Positions 1-10,429 are shown, counted from the stretch's first letter. The stretch is 64,000 nucleotides of DNA from Okapia johnstoni (GCA_024291935.2 JAGTYA010000024.1:4898001-4962000), one strand, 5' to 3'. Notes: a model not told the origin generated them from the sequence alone. A program made the numbers and translations.

Positions 1-53
1 ATATTCCTCACCTCTTTTTCCAGAGCATTTTAGGTCACTACTACAGATACTAT

Positions 54-265
54 CCCTGATGGCTCAGACAGTAAAGCGCCTGCCTACAATGCGGGAGATC
101 TGGGTTCAATCCCTGGGTTGGGCAGATCCTCTGGAGAAGCAGATAGCAACCCACTCCAGTACTCTTTTGCCTGGAGAATCCAATGGAAGGAGGAGCCTGG
201 TGGGCTACAGTCCATGGGGTCACAAAGAGCCGAACAAGACTAAGCCACTTCGCTTTCCCTTTCAC
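54..265 (+). mobile_element. Bov-tA SINE, sense
   Basis: Full-length ruminant SINE in sense orientation. The tRNA-like head (GGCTCAGACAGTAAAG, then GGGTTCAATCCC as the B-box-like part) is followed by the BovB-derived body (CCACTCCAGTACTCTTTTG, GGGGTCACAAAGAG) and a CTTTCCCTTTCAC tail. Flanks CAGATACTATC and CAGCTGCTATC may be a decayed target-site duplication. It is not a tRNA gene. Confidence 0.93.
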
Positions 266-842
266 AGCTGCTATCACAGTCTGACTCATTATTCTTGGGC
301 AGAAACTGCCCTTGGCCCCAAGGTCCTTCGGAGACCCCTCCACACTCCCCAGGGAAGGAGGAAGTGTAGATCTGATTGGTCAGAGGTGGGACACTGATTG
401 GGCCATGCTCACAAGTGGGCGGGGTCAGTGCATGGAAGGCGATGACGCTGGACCAGCTCTCTCCTTCCACCCCTCATCCCCCCCTGCCTGCAGCCAGGAG
501 GCAGTCAGCTCTGCAGACCCAGTCAGGGTGAAGCCAGGGCGGGATGAAGCAGGAGGTCTTGTGCAAGCCTTCCTTTTAACTCCAGGCTGGATCTAGGGAA
601 GAAAGCTGAGGGGCATCCCCATGAAGACTTAATCAAAATATCCAACATCCAACATGCAACTGAAGTACTTTCAAGGCTGAAAAATCTCTTTTGTGGACAA
701 ACTTTTCTCCGGGCTGAAAATTGCCACCTTTTTTGCTCTCCATCCCTCATCCCTAGCCCTGGTTCTGGGCACTCAGAGAGCAGGGCTAGGTAGTCTAGAG
801 GATCATAAGGTAACTGTAGGTTCTATTTCATTTTTTATTATG
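266..842. other. No gene seen; unassigned sequence with a promoter-like motif cluster
   Basis: I recognise no repeat family or coding exon here. A small motif cluster at 375-447 is listed separately. The rest is GC-moderate and contains frames on both strands with no recognisable domain. Confidence 0.5.
375..447 (-). promoter_or_regulatory. Candidate promoter-like cluster: two inverted CCAAT boxes, GC box, CRE half-site
   Basis: ATTGG (inverted CCAAT) occurs at 375-379 and 397-401, 22 bp apart, followed by GGGCGGGG (Sp/KLF-type GC box) at 417-424 and TGACG (CREB half-site) at 443-447. This spacing resembles NF-Y/Sp promoters. There is no clear TATA box, transcript evidence or CpG island, so the call is speculative and orientation is a guess. 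Confidence 0.22.
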
Positions 843-871
843 TAGTTTTGTGTGTGTGTTTGTGTGTGTGC
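843..871. repeat. Imperfect (GT)n microsatellite
   Basis: Two short GT runs separated by a TTT interruption. Low-complexity tract with no gene. Confidence 0.8.
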
Positions 872-894
872 ACACACTTTGAATAGGAAAATGC

Positions 895-1020
895 AACCAG
901 GAGGTGAGTAGACATTGTATCCATTTCACAGATGCAGAAACTGAGGCTCAAGGGAGGGGAGAACTTTGTCCACATCTGCACAATTAGACTGATGCTGAGG
1001 CCTTGCCCAGGTCTGTCTGA
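895..1020 (-). mobile_element. MIR SINE fragment, antisense
   Basis: The sequence matches the antisense MIR pattern: CATTTCACAGATGCAGAAAC, then TGAGGCTCAAGG, and a decayed TTTGTCCACATCTGCACAATTAG. This is an old mammalian-wide tRNA-derived SINE. Confidence 0.75.
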
Positions 1021-1479
1021 TGCTGTTCTCTCCCTGCTGTTCTGCCCACAGTAGGCCAGGTTAGTCTGGGGGAGCAATTTGCCCTCCCCTGGCTCCCCAG
1101 GACAGATGAGTTTGCTTGGGGAGAAGGTACATCCTTCAGTTCAAACATAGAGGGTCAGGTTGTCCACACACTTGATCTGCGCTGGAAGGCTCTGCAGAGT
1201 GAGGGGGTCTTGTCCCAGACATCTAGGAGGCCCTAAGGACCTCAATACTCTTGGGTTGAGCCTCAGGGGAGTCCAAATCTCTGCCCGATTTCCAAGGACC
1301 CCCAGTGGCTTTTGTAGCTGTAGGTCCGTCTCTGTCTCTGCCCCACATTCGGTTGCAATGCCTCTTGTAGATGGCCCCAGGCTGCTCCATGCAATGGCTG
1401 CAGACCTTCCTGATGATGGAGTTGGGAGGAGACAATCAAGCCCCCTCTATCATGTCAATCAGTGTCAGCAGTAGCCCCA
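1021..1479. other. No gene or recognisable repeat seen
   Basis: Unassigned sequence. Frames of 70-104 codons on both strands show no domain, signal peptide or composition suggesting coding. Confidence 0.5.
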
Positions 1480-1995
1480 AACTGATCAGGCCACAGCCTT
1501 GCTTAAAAGCCTTTAATATCACCTGAAGAAACTTGAATAAACCCAGTTCTGCTGACCAAAGCCATGAGCCCCGCAGGGTCTGGCTGCTGCCTTCTCCCCA
1601 TCCTCAGGCTCTCTTCTTAATCAGCACTCTGCCCCAGTGCCCTTCCTTTGTCCCTCTGACACCCTTTTTCCCACCCCAGGGCCTTTGCACATGCAGTTCT
1701 GCTCCATAGATCACTCTGCCCTCTGCCCTTCAAGTAATCAGCCTCTTCAGGTCTCAACTTAAACGTCAGCCCCTGGGTTGGTCCCCCTAGTATCCTCCCA
1801 TGTTGCCTCCTGTACACAGCATGCTTGGCTTCATCGAGATACATTTGTCTGTGTGACTGTTGCCTTGTCCTTCAAGAACTGTGAGCCCCAAGAGGGTGGG
1901 CACTTTGTCTGACTTGTTTATTTCTCCTTCCTGCACCCAGCATGTGCCTGTTACAAGTAGGTGCTCAGCCAGGGACCTTAATAAATAAGTGGAAC
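1480..1995 (+). mobile_element. L2 LINE 3' end, sense
   Basis: Recognisable L2 landmarks occur in order: GATCAGGCCACAGCCTTGCT, GGGCCTTTGCACATGCAGTT, CTTCAGGTCTCAACTTAAA, GAGGGTGGGCACTTTGTCTG and the terminal GTAGGTGCTCAG...AATAAATAAG. This is a long surviving copy of an ancient LINE 3' region. Confidence 0.85.
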
Positions 1996-2841
1996 CGTGA
2001 GAACAAGAAAGGAGTAAAGAACGAAAATGCCCTTGTTCCTTTAAGTAGAGCAGGAATAAAGAAATGACTCAGAGTGTTTTCAATTATTTTGTTTGTTGGG
2101 GAGATTGGTTTTTAATTTAATTTTTATTAACTCATGCTGAGTAATCAGACTGGTGATTACAGTTCTGTCTCTGGTTTTCGCATCCCTGGTTCTGGCCTTT
2201 GAGGTGAGGAACCATCTCATATTTAAGACATAAGAGAGCTGAAGTGCTCCCTGTGGAGCAGGCCTGTGTTTAGGTGTAGAGTTTAATTACCCACAGTGCT
2301 AATTAGATCAGGGAAGCCAAAGCTGATCTCAGGACAGAGCTGCAGTGGTCTCCCACTACAAGCCAAGGATGCTGAGCCTTAACCTGCCATGCTGGGTTCC
2401 ACTTGAAGCACTCGGCCCACATCTCCCCAGTCTCTACTCTAAGACATTCCCTGGAAAGTAGAACAGTGGCTGATACCTAGAGGTAGCCAATTTTGCCCCC
2501 CAAGTCCTTCTTGAGGGAATTCAGAGGAGCCAGAGACTTCCTGTATCTTCTCCTACATAGAAAGTGATGTGGAGTGCAATACAAGTTGTGGGGACAATTG
2601 TGGTATCTCTATAGATTGTCAGCCCCATCCACTTTCCTGGTGGAAATGAGTTATGTCCATAAATAGAAAGAGTGAAACTGGCTCCCAGTCCTGCTGCTCT
2701 GTGGCAACCCTCTAGCAATGAAGCTCTGTGAAGCAAGGGGCCACTGATGGCTTAGGAGCATGAGCTGCTACCAAGCAGGGTAAGTAGGGGGCTGGAAGGC
2801 CAAATCCTGAGAAGGAGACTCAGTTCTGAATTTCCAAGATG
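1996..2841. other. Unassigned non-repeat sequence, partly AT-rich
   Basis: No gene and no recognised repeat. The part at about 2060-2350 is AT-rich and holds a TGCTGAGTAATCA motif (2135-2147), TTAATTA (2283-2289) and the palindrome CTAATTAG (2299-2306), which are MAF/AP-1-like and homeodomain-like sites. Confidence 0.4.
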
Positions 2842-2850
2842 TCCTGGTGT

Positions 2851-3064
2851 CTGTGCGTGCTTAGTCCCTTTGGTCATGTGTGACTCATTGCAACCCCACG
2901 GGCTACAGCCTGCCCTTCCTCTGTCCATGGGATTCTCTGGAGCAGGTTGCCGAGCCCTCCTCTAGAGGATCTTCCTGACCCAGGAATCTAACCTGTATCT
3001 CATCTCTTTTGTCTTCTACATTGGCAGGTGGGTTCTTTACCATTAGCACCATCTGGAAAGCCCC
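2851..3064 (-). mobile_element. Bov-tA SINE, antisense
   Basis: Antisense ruminant SINE reading GTGACTCATTGCAACCCCA through to GCACCATCTGGAAAGCCC. It is bounded by an exact 9-bp target-site duplication TCCTGGTGT at 2842-2850 and 3065-3073. The head is diverged (ATTGGCAGGTGGGTTCTTTA), suggesting an older copy. Confidence 0.93.
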
Positions 3065-3194
3065 TCCTGGTGTTCTCTGAGACCCCAAAATGAGAATGCT
3101 GAGTGAGGAACAGTGGGAGGAAAGAGGTCTGCAGATCTACAAGGATGGGAACCATGAGGGATGTTTCCTGCTTCTCTGCCTTCTCCTCGAGTCA

Positions 3195-3255
3195 CTGGTT
3201 GTCATCATCAGCACCGTCATCTCTGCCATCATCATCATCATCACCGTGGCGATGG
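3195..3255. repeat. (CAT/CAC)n trinucleotide tract 1
   Basis: Imperfect CATCATCAG...CCATCATCATCATCATCACC array. On the minus strand one frame reads as a run of Asp, which is a repeat artefact and not an acidic protein. Confidence 0.85.
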
Positions 3256-3645
3256 CTCATTTTAAGTGTCAACTTGGCTGGGCCGTAGTGCCCAGATATT
3301 TGGTCAAATGCTAGTCTAGAAGATTTTAGATGAGATTTACATTTAAGCAGGCGATTTTTAGTAAAGCAGGTCACCCCCACTAACGTGATGGGTATCAGCC
3401 AATTAGTTGGAGGTCTTAAGAGAAACAAGAGTGAGCTTCTGCAAAAAGAAGGAATCCTGCCAGCAGATGGGCCTTCAGACTCGACCGGCGACATAGGCTC
3501 TTCTCCAGGTTTCCAGTCCGCCAGTCTGGCTGCCACAACTGTGTGAGCCAAATCCTTAAAAGCTTTCTCTCTTTACACTCACTTGCTCTCTCTCACACAC
3601 ACACCTTATTGGTTCTGCATCTCTGGAGAACCCTGACTTAATACA
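3256..3645. mobile_element. Old interspersed repeat, L1M-type 3' end likely
   Basis: The segment carries phrases of a common old mammalian repeat: TGTCAACTTGGCTGGGCC, GCCCAGATATTTGGTCAAA, AACTGTGTGAGCCAAATCC, and the end TATTGGTTCTGCATCTCTGG AGAACCCTGACTTAATACA. I take it as an L1M-type 3' UTR from memory; the subfamily is uncertain. It lies exactly between two CAT/CAC tracts. Confidence 0.6.
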
Positions 3646-3725
3646 ACCATCAAGACCATCACCACCATCATCACCACTATCATCATCTCCACCATCATCA
3701 CCATCACCGTCTCCATCATTGTCAC
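3646..3725. repeat. (CAT/CAC)n trinucleotide tract 2
   Basis: Imperfect CATCACCACCATCATCACC-type array immediately right of the old repeat. Its purity is low, so it is probably old. Confidence 0.85.
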
Positions 3726-3784
3726 AGCTGCCCTGATTGAGTCCCGTCTGCACCAGCCCCTGTGTGAACTGCTGCTTGTTAAGA

Positions 3785-3915
3785 CCTCATGACCTGCCCT
3801 CCCCAGCACCCCCAGAGGCATGTGCTATTTTCCTCCCCTCACAGAGGAAGAAATGCAGTTCAAGGAGGTAAGATGGGGAACCCAGAGGTGAGCCCAGACC
3901 TCCATACTCCAGTAT
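3785..3915 (-). mobile_element. MIR fragment, antisense
   Basis: TATTTTCCTCCCCTCACAGA then GGAAGAAATGCAGTTCAAGG resembles antisense MIR (Tm-type phrase 'cccatttcacagatgaggaaactga'). It is strongly diverged. Confidence 0.5.
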
Positions 3916-4889
3916 CGCGCCCTGTCTCCCAGAACCTCCTTCTGGCGGTACACAGAGGTCAACCACCCAACAAGCCCCACTTCAGAAGTGTTGGGGGCTG
4001 GGACTCAGTTGGTGGGTGGGCAGCCATGTGCTCCCTGCCTGGCCCAGCCCGGGACACATCCTTCAGTTGGGGAGGGAGGATGAACAAGGCCCTGGGCTCT
4101 TTGAGAGCAGCTCAGAGTCTCTGCCTCCATCAGGCCCTGCCTCTGGCTTGACCTCCTGTTTCCTTCCTTGTCAGACTCCCCCCCCCCCCACCCCTGGGTT
4201 TGACTCCTGCTGAGGCACCCACCCCAGTCTTCCCCCGACCTCCACTCGCACACACCCCTGCAGCCACCTTCAGGGCCTTCTCCTCTGTCACCCCGGATGA
4301 CACCCCCATCCCAGACCCAGGACTTCATTGGGTGAAGTGGGTGGCAGCCCACTGCTCAGGCTCTTCCAGCCAGTGTGAAGGGTGGGCTCCTTCTGCTCCC
4401 ATCAAGGACAACGACCCCCTTAATAGAGGTCCTTGTTTGTACACTCACTTGCTTCTCCCACTGAATGACTTCTACTGCTTTAAACAGATAAAAATGGACA
4501 TGGCTGAGACAGGGCAGAGAAAAATCAATAAGCAATAAAAGTTAATATGAGGACCAATGTGCTGTCTCAATCACAGATGGAATGAGAAAGTGTCTGAGGG
4601 CTGAGATGGGCCAGTGACACACTTAAGGGCCAGTGAGCCTGGGGGAGACACAGCCTTAGGGGTGTGTGTGTGGGGTGGAAATGAAAATGTGTGTGGTTAA
4701 GGTTGGGGTGGAGATAGGTGTGGGTGTGGGTGAGGGTGGGTATGTGTGTAAGGGGTGGAGAGTGGGCTCAGGGGGTCTGTCCACTGCCCTCTGGGTTCAG
4801 GGTCTCCTCAGGAGCCCCTCATAAACTGAGGCAGTGATGGAAGGAGCTGGATTAGAAGCCCACGTGTCCCCCAGCACCTGTCTCAATGC
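3916..4889. other. Unassigned sequence with C12 run and G-rich GT tract
   Basis: No gene seen. It holds a C12 run at 4178-4189 and a G-rich, GT-rich stretch at about 4660-4775 containing a G-quadruplex motif listed separately. Confidence 0.5.
4722..4740 (+). other. Canonical G-quadruplex motif
   Basis: GGGTGTGGGTGAGGGTGGG: four G3 runs with loops of 3, 3 and 1 nt. It satisfies the standard intramolecular G4 pattern within a longer G/T-rich tract. Confidence 0.7.
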
Positions 4890-5205
4890 GTTCATTCATC
4901 TGGTCAGCAGGCATCCGTTGAGCACCTCCTACACACCAGGCCAGCGCAGCACGACGGTCAGGAGTGTGAGCTCTGGGATCTGAGTGCCTGGGCTCACATC
5001 TCATCTCTGCCACTTGCCGGCTGTGTGTCCCAGAGCAGGTGACTCAGCCCCTCTGTGCCTCAGTTTTCTCATTTGTAAACAAAAAAAGGGATGTTAATAT
5101 TAGCACTTATTTACAGGAATGTGATAAGAATTGAGGGAGATGATTCATACAAACGGCTTAGATCCATGTCCACACATGGTGAGCTCTTGATACATTTAGC
5201 AGTTT
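4890..5205 (+). mobile_element. MIR SINE, sense, with L2-like lead-in
   Basis: TCATTCATCTGGTCAGCAGG...GAGCACCTCCTACACACCAG is L2/MIR-like. It is followed by a near-complete MIR: GTGAGCTCTGGGATCTGAGT, CATCTCTGCCACTTGCCGGC, GTGCCTCAGTTTTCTCATTT and a decayed 3' end. Confidence 0.75.
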
Positions 5206-5404
5206 TTCCTATTGTACCAGGCTCTGCGGGCAGCATTGGTCCTCCCCCTCATGGAGAACACCTGTGAGGTAGGGACCGTCCACTCCATTCTAACAGGTGA
5301 ATAAATTGCATTTTCAGAAACTTGAAAAGGTTGGATAGGTTAACTGTCTTACTCAGAGTCACAGCTCATCAGTATCAGAGAAGAGACTTGAGTCCAAGTC
5401 TGTC
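5206..5404 (-). mobile_element. MIR/L2-type fragment, antisense
   Basis: GTGAGGTAGGGACCGTCCAC, then ACTCAGAGTCACAGCTCATC and GAGACTTGAGTCCAAGTC match a diverged antisense MIR in the order expected. Confidence 0.6.
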
Positions 5405-6010
5405 TGTGTCAGTTACAATTGTGTTTGATTTCAAGTAACGGAAACTTTGTCTAATAGTGGCTCGAGAAAACAGCAGCTTGTTTTTTTCACCTGAAAAGAG
5501 ATCTAGATGTGGGTGACCACTGACCCTGGTTCAGGTGTTCATGATGCCACGCAGGTCTCAGATTTTTTTCTGCTCAGCCTTCTTTAGCATATGAGGCTTC
5601 TTGTCCTTGGGTTGGTAGCCTCATGGTCATGAAATGGCTGCTGCAGGTCCAGCCGGACATCATGTCTGGATAGCAGGCAGCAGAAATAATTTGGGCACAG
5701 CAAAAGAGTTGTATCAACTGAATCTGTCTCTTTTATTCAGAAAAAGAAATCTTTGCTAGAAGCCTCATGCAAGATGGATTTGCTTGTATTTCATTGGGTA
5801 GAAAGTAGCAACTCCTAGAATAATCACTGGCCAAGGAGATGAAATTACCTCACCTGGTTTAGGTGAATAAAAGCCACTCCCCAGAGGTGAGCTGGGAAGG
5901 CCTTTTCTGGTAACAGGGTATCTCCACCATTGATGGCCACAGACTGAACAGACGAGGGTATTGGTGAGTAGTGAGTGGGGCCAGACACACAGTCTAACCA
6001 CTGGGACACA
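5405..6010. mobile_element. Ancient interspersed repeat, family not assigned
   Basis: The phrase order resembles a widespread old mammalian repeat: TCAAGTAACGGAAACTTTGT, GGCTGCTGCAGGTCCAG, CTGAATCTGTCTCTTTTATT, TTCATTGGGTAGAAAG. I cannot name the family with confidence. No coding content is recognised. Confidence 0.4.
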
Positions 6011-6167
6011 TGGCACCTTTGTGGTCTGCCAGCTTGAAGTTTTTGCCCCTCAATCAATGTCACCAAAGCCCTGGATGGGTTAGGCCTAAAGCCAGTGCTC
6101 AGGCTGCAGAGGTGAGTGAGATGTGCCCCTGCCCTTAGTTTGCTCCCGCTCCCAGTCAGTTGAGGGG

Positions 6168-6598
6168 GTTGTTGTTGTTCAGTCACTCAGACATGTCTGA
6201 CTTTATGTGACTCCATGGACTGCAGCATGCCAGGCTTCCCTGTCTTTCACCATCTTCCAGAGCTTGCTCAAACTCATGTCCATTGAGTTCATTGAGTCGG
6301 TGATGCCGTCCAACCATCTCATCCTCTGTCATCCCCTTCTCCTCCTGCCTTCAATCTTTCCCAGGATCAGGATATTTTCCAGTGAATTGGGCTCTTCGCA
6401 GTAGGTGGCCAAAGTATTGGAGCTTGGGCCTCAGCATCAGTCCCTCCAATGAATATTCAGGATTGATTTCTTTTAGAATTGACTGGTTTGATCTCCTTGC
6501 AGTCCAAGGGACTCTCAAGGGTCTTCTCCAACACCACAGTTCAAAAGCATCAATTCTTCGATGCTTAACTTTCTTTATGGTCCAACTCTCATCCAAGA
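6168..6598 (-). mobile_element. BovB (RTE) LINE 3' fragment, antisense
   Basis: Minus-strand BovB. The 3' end GTTGTTGTTGTTCAGTCACT lies at left and the 5' truncation at about 6598. On the minus strand, 6351-6650 contains the C-terminal part of BovB ORF2, with residues RRIDAFELWCWRR and LKLQYFGHL-like RPKLQYFGHLLRR visible. The catalytic RT domain is missing, so this is a dead 5'-truncated copy. Confidence 0.93.
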
Positions 6599-6659
6599 TG
6601 GACAATTGGGTTGTTCTATTCTGGGGGGTCAGTTGCACGAAGACAGGCATATGGGGCTA

Positions 6660-7080
6660 GGGGAGCTCAGGGAAGGCTTCCCTGAGAGGGGCCATCTCTG
6701 CAGAGACCTGGAGGCCCTGGGGGAAGTGCCAGTGAAGGGGGGGCTTTCAGGGCAGAGGAACCAGCTTGTGCAAGGGTCCAGGAAAGGTAAGTGAGAGACA
6801 TGTGTTAGCAGGATGTCAAGTGGGTCCCTGTGGCCCGGGCAGATCATGGGGATTGGGGGTGACCAAGGATTGAGAAGATGGAGGAGGTAGTGGGGGCTGG
6901 ATCCCAAGGGACCTCAGGAGCCACATGAAGGGATTTGACCTTGACCCTGAGTGCAGTGCGAGCCCTGGGGGACAGGAAGCCCTGGAGAAATCTAGTGGGG
7001 TGTGCATTTTAGAAAGATCCTGAGGCTGCTGTCTGGAGGGTGAGCTGTAGCAGGGAAGGACAGTGGTGAGGGTGGGCTGC
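6660..7080 (-). mobile_element. L2 LINE, antisense
   Basis: GGAAGGCTTCCCTGAGAGGG, AGAGGAACCAGCTTGTGCAA and CCACATGAAGGGATTTGACC follow the antisense L2 order ('aaggccttcc...agagggaacagcaagtgcaa...'). It is old and diverged. Confidence 0.65.
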
Positions 7081-7156
7081 AAAGGAGAAAATGAAGTAAA
7101 CAGAGTAGTAGGGGTTTTGTGCTAATAATTCATTATTTAAGGGTCCTAAATACTTT

Positions 7157-7350
7157 GAAGAATCTGCCTGCAATACAGGAGACCTGGGTTCGATCCCTAG
7201 GGTGTGAAGATCCCAGGGAGAAGGGAATGGCTACCCACTCTAGTATTCTTGGCTGGAGAATTCCATCGACAGAGGAGCCTGGCCGGCTACAGTCCCTGGG
7301 GTGGCAAAAAGTTGGACACGACTGAGTGACTAACACTTTCACTTTCACTC
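7157..7350 (+). mobile_element. Bov-tA SINE, sense, head shortened
   Basis: Sense SINE from GAAGAATCTGCCTGCAATAC to the tail ACTTTCACTTTCACTC. The first part of the tRNA-like head is missing or unrecognisable, so it looks 5'-truncated. Confidence 0.92.
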
Positions 7351-8839
7351 TGGACATTTAATACAGATTTACGGGGACAGTTTAGATTCACACAACCAGT
7401 TATTATGCATTAAGTATAGAAAATCCAGTTGGTGTTTGTAGGCAAAGTCCTTGAAGCATAAAAAGAGACTGCTGTGAACCTGAATTTCCCTCATGTTAAG
7501 ACCTGAAGGGAGTGTGGGGGGCATCACTCATTTCATGCAAATGGAGCATCCCTTTGGAGACAGTGGAGTTGCTCCCGGGTGGTTATTTAATCAGGTCCAG
7601 ACTCTGGTGCTGAAGATGCCACTGGGCGGTGGGCAGGTCTGGAGCAGCTGGAGAGCAGACCCCTGGGGCAACAGGCCTGGTGGAAGTGCCCAGGACAGGA
7701 ATCTGGAGCCCAGGTTCTGGTCTGAGGCTTGGTGCTGCCTGACCAGTGACCTGGGGTGCTCGCCCCATCTCTGTGCACTTTAGACTCCAGAGCTCAGAAC
7801 CAGGAGACTCAGGGCTGGTGGCCTGGACTCCCTGCTGGCTCTGATATTTGGCAGATCTGGTCCCCCTGAGTGCTTGGGGATGATGACTGCTTGGTTCCCA
7901 TCAGCTGATGGATGCTGTGGCTGTGACTTTCCGATTCATCTTGATGTCACACACACGCACACACACACCTTGAAGTCCTGGGGGCTTTGCTTTCATGATT
8001 CTGAAAGGGCCACAGTTCCTGGTGACTCTTTGAGGCCTTACCTCCTTCCAAGTGGGGTCCAACCCAAGCTGCAGTGAAGTTTGGACAGAAGAGAAACGCA
8101 AGCAGCAAGACTCAGGCCTGCGCTGGAGGAGCCAGTGGTCCTGGACAAGAGATGCCAGAGCCACAATGGACGCCGGGAACTGGGGGGAAGAGGTCTTGGG
8201 GTCGTCCACTCAAACTTCCTTGATTTCCAGTGGGGGCTCTGCACAAGGTCACACAGCCTCCAGGTGACATGTGAGACGGCAGGAGCTGTCGCCACCCACG
8301 AGAGGAGTGACCCTCAGAATGGCCTGAGGGTGTCGGTCTGGCTCCTGCCAGCATCTCCCTCTCCCAATCCTTGGCTCCCTGCACCTCCACCCCATTCCCA
8401 GGTGTTCCCTGTGGCTTCCTCCTATTGTGTTGATACCTGATTATGCCCAAGAGTCCTGGGAAAGGCTAGTGCAGGACAGCCAGATCCTGGAGTCTGAGAA
8501 GGAAGGCTCATGGAATGGACTTGGCCTGAGTAGCTGGCAGGTCAGATGTGCCAGGGAACTGACAGTCCCTGGCAACAGCTCTCAACCAACAACTCTCCAG
8601 GGTTGGGGTGTAAATGCCTCAGCTCCCTCGCCCTTCAGGTGGAATAGTCCTTACGCTGTGTCTGACCATCTGCCAGGGGCCCCCTGGGGACAAACACCAG
8701 GAACCTGGCATGACAGCTGGTTTAACTCCTGTCTCCCCCTGTCTGGATTACTTGTGTCCCTAGCAGAGCTGCCTTACCTCCCCTTTAAATACTTGCGCCA
8801 TATCCTCCTCTCAAAGGCTGCTTCTGGTGGACCCAATCT
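7351..8839. other. No gene seen; unassigned sequence with (CA)n
   Basis: About 1.5 kb without a recognised gene or family. A short (CA)n run lies at about 7946-7968. Frames up to 140 codons occur on both strands, but overlap one another and show no domain. Confidence 0.45.
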
Positions 8840-9170
8840 AGGACAGTGAAACCAGATGAGGAACATAAGCACATGATGATAAAGGCTGCGGAGGACAGGC
8901 AGGGCGAGCGAGGGCTCAGGGAGCAGACAGGAGGGAGGGCTGTGTTTGAGACAGCGTCCTGGTGGGCTCTCTGGAGTGTCGTATTGGAGTTGAGACCAGA
9001 ACAAAGTGAGAAACTGAGACAGTGGGGATGCCGGGGCAGGGTGGGGGGCACTCTAGGCTGAAGGGAGAGTGAGGGATGGCCGTGGTGTGTCTGAGGAGGA
9101 GCCAAAGGCCCGGCAACTGGGACTGATGGGCAGGGGAGACGGTGACTGGCAGGAGCCAGTACTGCTGGGC
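8840..9170 (-). mobile_element. Possible L2 fragment, antisense
   Basis: Purine-rich sequence with 'ggagcagacaggaggg' and 'agtgagaaactgagac' phrases that loosely fit antisense L2. The assignment is weak. Confidence 0.25.
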
Positions 9171-9299
9171 TCATAGGCAGTGCCAGGGACCTGAGAGTCT
9201 AGTCCCGGCCTATGGGATATAAGGGACTCGGGGGTATCCTCGTCCAGAGGCGGCCTGCCTGGGGGAGAGTCCAGTCCTTACAGCTGTCTCTGTCTCTGC

Positions 9300-9410
9300 C
9301 CCTTGGCTTCTTGGGCATCCTCTGAGACCAGGTTTCCTCTGCTGAAAATGGAGATAATACACCCCTGGTAGAGCTGCCATGAGAGTGAGAGAGGGGTGCA
9401 GCACAGTTTC
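9300..9410 (+). mobile_element. MIR-like fragment, sense
   Basis: CTGAAAATGGAGATAATACA followed by GAGCTGCCATGAGAG fits the MIR 3' region (tgtaaaatggggataataatac...ttgttgtgagg). Confidence 0.5.
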
Positions 9411-9564
9411 CCCGATCCCAGGCAGCACCCATAAGCACTGATGGCCCAGGATTTGACAGGTAGTGGAAGGCTCAAAAGGGTCAAGTTCATCAGGCATTCA
9501 CATACAGGTGATACCCACACGCCAGGGAAATGTCCCAAACACGCTGCAGGAGCGAAGGACAGGA

Positions 9565-9745
9565 GATCAGGACTCAGCTGGAAATGAGTGCAAGTCCTAC
9601 CTGCTCCTGGGACCACCCATTTAGTCCCCCGGGCCTCAGTTTCTCATTCGTAGTGTAGCATCATCATAGTTCCTCCTCAGAGGTATCACATGGAGAATTA
9701 CATAAGATCACACACAGAAAGTACGTAAAGCTACTTCTTGACATT
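9565..9745 (+). mobile_element. MIR SINE, sense
   Basis: GCAAGTCCTACCTGCTCCTG, GGGCCTCAGTTTCTCATTCG, and AGAATTACATAAGATCACAC follow MIR order from core to 3' end. Confidence 0.7.
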
Positions 9746-9896
9746 TACCGTGTGTAGCTCCTGGAGAGCGGGGCTGTGTTCACTCGTGCGTTGTCCCCCC
9801 TAGAGCATTGCTTGGCCAAATCACGTGCCCAGTGTTCTCAGCTGAGCCTGGGGGTCCCCTCAGGGCAAGGACGGAGCTGTGTTTGAGTATTTCTGT

Positions 9897-10177
9897 TCAG
9901 CTCAGTTCCGTCGCTCAGTCATGTCCAACTCTTAGCGTCCCCATGGACTGTAGCAGGCCAGGCCTCCCTGTCCATCACCAACTCCTGGGGTTTACTCAAA
10001 CTCAGGTCCATTGAGTCTGTGATGTCATCCAACTACCTCATCCTCTGTCGTCCCCTTCTCATCCCACCTTCAATCTTTCCCAACATCAGTGTCTTTTCAA
10101 ATGAATCAGTTCTTCACATCAGGTGGCCAAAGTATTGGAGTTTCAGCTTCAGCATCAGTCCTTACAATGAATATTCA
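9897..10177 (-). mobile_element. BovB LINE 3' end, antisense, with TSD
   Basis: Antisense BovB terminus from TCAGCTCAGTTCCGTCGCTC to CAGTCCTTACAATGAATATT. It is flanked by a 12-bp target-site duplication with one mismatch: GAGTATTTCTGT at 9885-9896 and GAGTATCTCTGT at 10178-10189. This is a severely 5'-truncated insertion of about 280 bp. Confidence 0.95.
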
Positions 10178-10189
10178 GAGTATCTCTGT

Positions 10190-10429
10190 ACTTCCTCCGA
10201 TTTCCAATCTTGCTCTTTCCATGATTCTAATCATCCCTCCAACCTACTAGAAATGACCTGTGAACCACTATAATCTTTACCTTTGGCCATCTGTCTCCCC
10301 AGGCTGCTCCACATTCTGACCACTGGGAGGATTTTCCTTCCTTGCTGTTTTTCTGGGATACTCATATGTGGTCCTGAAAAGCAGCAAAAGTCCCCTTCTA
10401 CAAATGTGTAGGATATCTGGGAGAACCAT
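10190..10429. other. No gene or repeat seen
   Basis: Unassigned spacer between a BovB end and the ERVL relic. Its right part may belong to the ERVL element, but I see no diagnostic phrase. Confidence 0.4.
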
